This document shows positions 62,566-64,000 of a stretch of 64,000 bases of DNA, piece by piece. The translations under genes and the position numbers were made by a program. Under the pieces are notes generated by a model. It worked only from the letters and a program-made list of their open reading frames with translations. It made no database searches and was not told where the DNA came from. Each line of letters starts with the position of its first letter. The first letter of the stretch is position 1. Origin of the DNA: Rhodocyclales bacterium (GTDB taxonomy: Bacteria > Pseudomonadota > Gammaproteobacteria > Burkholderiales > Rhodocyclaceae); contig JACRMV010000002.1 in the NCBI GenBank assembly GCA_016235025.1, positions 310,001 to 374,000 on the forward strand, in the 5' to 3' direction.

Positions 62566-63615
62566 TCAACATATCCTGGGCAGTTGTTCGCCGGAGAGCC
62601 AGTCGACGATGCGGCACCCGCCGATGGCAGTGACTGCCTGGACGAAGCAGCGCGGATCTTCCAGCACCTCGCCGATGATGGCGGACTGCGCGCCCAGGGG
62701 ATGGGCGTGCATGACTGCAAGAAGATGATGGGCGTCTTCAGGGGCGCAGATGGCGACGAGTTTGCCCTCGTTGGCGACGTAAAGAGGATCGAGTCCGAGA
62801 AATTCACATGCAGCCCCGACGGCGGGATTGAGCGGGATCGTTGCTTCGCGCAGCAGCATGCCGGTGCCGGACTGCCTGGCAATCTCGTTCAGCGTGGCCG
62901 CCAGTCCGCCGCGCGTCGGATCACGCAGCACACGCAAGGCTGCCCCGCTTTCCAGCATGGTGGCAACGAGGCCATGAAGTGCTGCGGTATCGGAAACAAT
63001 CGGTGCATCGAATGCCAGCCCTTCCCGCCGTGAAAGGATGGCCATGCCGTGATCGCCGATGGTTCCGGAGAGCAGTATCGTGTCGCCGGGCCTCGCCCGG
63101 TCACCGGACAAATGTGTGTCGTTCGTTATCACACCCACGCCGGTAGTCGTGATGAACACGCCATCACCCTTGCCTTGCTCGACAACCTTGGTGTCGCCGG
63201 TTACCACTGGCACTCCTGCAGCCCTGGCGGCTTTTGCCATGGATTCAACGATGCGCTTGAGGTCGGCAAGCGCGAGGCCTTCTTCGAGGATGAAAGATGC
63301 GGAAAGGTAGAGCGGTTTTGCGCCCATCATGGCGACATCATTGATCGTTCCATGTACCGACAGGCAACCGATATCGCCGCCGGGGAAAAACAGCGGCGAA
63401 ACCACATGGCTGTCCGTGGCCATCACCAGCCGCCCATGAGCCTCTGGCAGCACGGCGCCGTCATTGCCCTGTGCCAGGTAGGTATTGCCCAGGGCTGCCA
63501 TGAACAGTTCATCAATCAATTGCGTCATGGCGCGTCCGCCACTGCCATGGTGCATTTCGATGCGGCCGTTCCTGATGTCCAGCGGTCGGCCATAGCCGGG
63601 TTTTGTTAGGGTCAT
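62566..63615 (-). CDS. hypE: Hydrogenase maturation protein HypE
   Basis: 349 residues from ATG 63615, with AGGAG 7 bp upstream; an ATG two codons earlier is too close to the Shine-Dalgarno site. The N-terminus has IEMHHGSGGRAMTQLIDELF, the ATP-binding core includes GDTKVVEQGKGDGVFITTTG, and the C-terminus ends in the essential PRIC motif whose cysteine receives the carbamoyl group. HypE dehydrates the thiocarbamate to thiocyanate, giving the CN ligand of [NiFe]-hydrogenase. It lies 20 bp after hypD. Confidence 0.96.
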   Translation of the reverse strand: MTLTKPGYGRPLDIRNGRIEMHHGSGGRAMTQLIDELFMAALGNTYLAQGNDGAVLPEAHGRLVMATDSHVVSPLFFPGGDIGCLSVHGTINDVAMMGAKPLYLSASFILEEGLALADLKRIVESMAKAARAAGVPVVTGDTKVVEQGKGDGVFITTTGVGVITNDTHLSGDRARPGDTILLSGTIGDHGMAILSRREGLAFDAPIVSDTAALHGLVATMLESGAALRVLRDPTRGGLAATLNEIARQSGTGMLLREATIPLNPAVGAACEFLGLDPLYVANEGKLVAICAPEDAHHLLAVMHAHPLGAQSAIIGEVLEDPRCFVQAVTAIGGCRIVDWLSGEQLPRIC

Positions 63616-63635
63616 TGGCATGCTCCTGATCGGCG

Positions 63636-64000
63636 CTAGGCTGTCATGATGTCGGTATTCTTGAAGCGGCCATAGGTGTAGTGTGCCGCGCAAGCGCCTT
63701 CCGATGACACCATGCAGGAACCGATCGGATTTTCAGGTGTACATGCCGTGCCGAAAATCTTGCATTCCTGCGGCCGCTTTTCGCCGCGCAGAATGGCGCC
63801 GCATTCGCAGGCCTTGTGGTCGGGTACCGGGCGGTAGTCGAGGCCGAAGCGTAATTCCGCGTCGAATTCGGCAAATGCCGGTCGCAGTTTCAGCGCGCTG
63901 TGCGCAATCGTACCCAGTCCGCGCCACTCGAAGGTATCGCGCAGTTCGAACACGTTGTCCGTCAGGGCCTGTGCCTTGCGATTGCCTTCCACAGTCACTG
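63636..64000 (-). CDS. hypD: Hydrogenase maturation protein HypD (C-terminal part)
   Basis: The gene enters from the right edge; about 121 C-terminal residues are visible. The Fe-S and C-terminal cysteine region is characteristic: HKACECGAILRGEKRPQECK, then IFGTACTPENPIGSCMVSSE, GACAAHYTYGR. HypD with HypC holds the Fe(CN)2CO unit before transfer to the hydrogenase. Together with HypE this shows that a [NiFe]-hydrogenase maturation cluster continues to the right. Confidence 0.95.
   Translation of the reverse strand, partial: VTVEGNRKAQALTDNVFELRDTFEWRGLGTIAHSALKLRPAFAEFDAELRFGLDYRPVPDHKACECGAILRGEKRPQECKIFGTACTPENPIGSCMVSSEGACAAHYTYGRFKNTDIMTA

Overview
The window is GC-rich chromosomal DNA from a motile, glycogen-storing betaproteobacterium. 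Three things suggest this: FlhDC, FleS/FleR-type and FlhF/FlhG flagellar regulators occur together, two stator pairs are present, and [NiFe]-hydrogenase maturation genes lie at the right edge. A Rhodocyclales-like organism is my best guess, but this is inference. I see no rRNA, tRNA, insertion sequence, prophage or CRISPR array. Nearly every base is in a tightly packed operon.

Layout. (1) 1-6280, mostly minus strand: a partial HPt/HD-GYP-like signalling protein, the radical-SAM protein YgiQ, an HNH endonuclease, a TonB-like protein (plus), a GGDEF diguanylate cyclase and a zinc-ribbon NUDIX hydrolase. (2) 6657-17769, plus: flhDC, motAB, then flhB-flhA-flhF-flhG-fliA-motC-motD. (3) 17778-19403, minus: flgA and flgM-flgN. 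(4) 19635-32481, plus: flgBCDEFGHI, an M48 protease lipoprotein, flgJ, flgK, flgL and a small lipoprotein. (5) 32511-43624, minus: fliFGHIJ, fliK, fliLMNOPQR. (6) 43785-46776, plus: a sensor kinase/regulator pair of FleS/FleR type and fliE. (7) 46818-59237, minus: an eight-gene run fbaB-glgC-GH57-GH57-glgP-pgi-glgA-folA, divergent from a phosphoribosyltransferase and glgB (59492-62417, plus). (8) 62566-64000, minus: hypE and the end of hypD.

Regulation. Sequences matching the sigma-54 consensus precede flgB, flgK, fliK, fliE and, less clearly, fliF. A sigma-28 type promoter precedes flgM. A perfect 15-bp dyad, CGGCAA-N3-TTGCCG, occurs four times, each time in the control region of a flagellar operon. 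It is a good candidate binding site for the FleR-like activator encoded here. FlhDC and a sigma-54/FleR tier thus seem to coexist.

Most striking is a dispersed 24-bp repeat: GCCGT, three free bases, then GCCAGCGCCGACTTTT. About 18 copies are spread through the whole window in both orientations, one every 1.5-6.8 kb and never clustered. Fifteen lie inside genes of unrelated function, mostly in linkers or variable loops. They are read in several frames and give peptides such as AVSPAPTF, KVGAGDTA or KSALATR. Its density and even spacing resemble DNA uptake sequences, although it matches none that I know.
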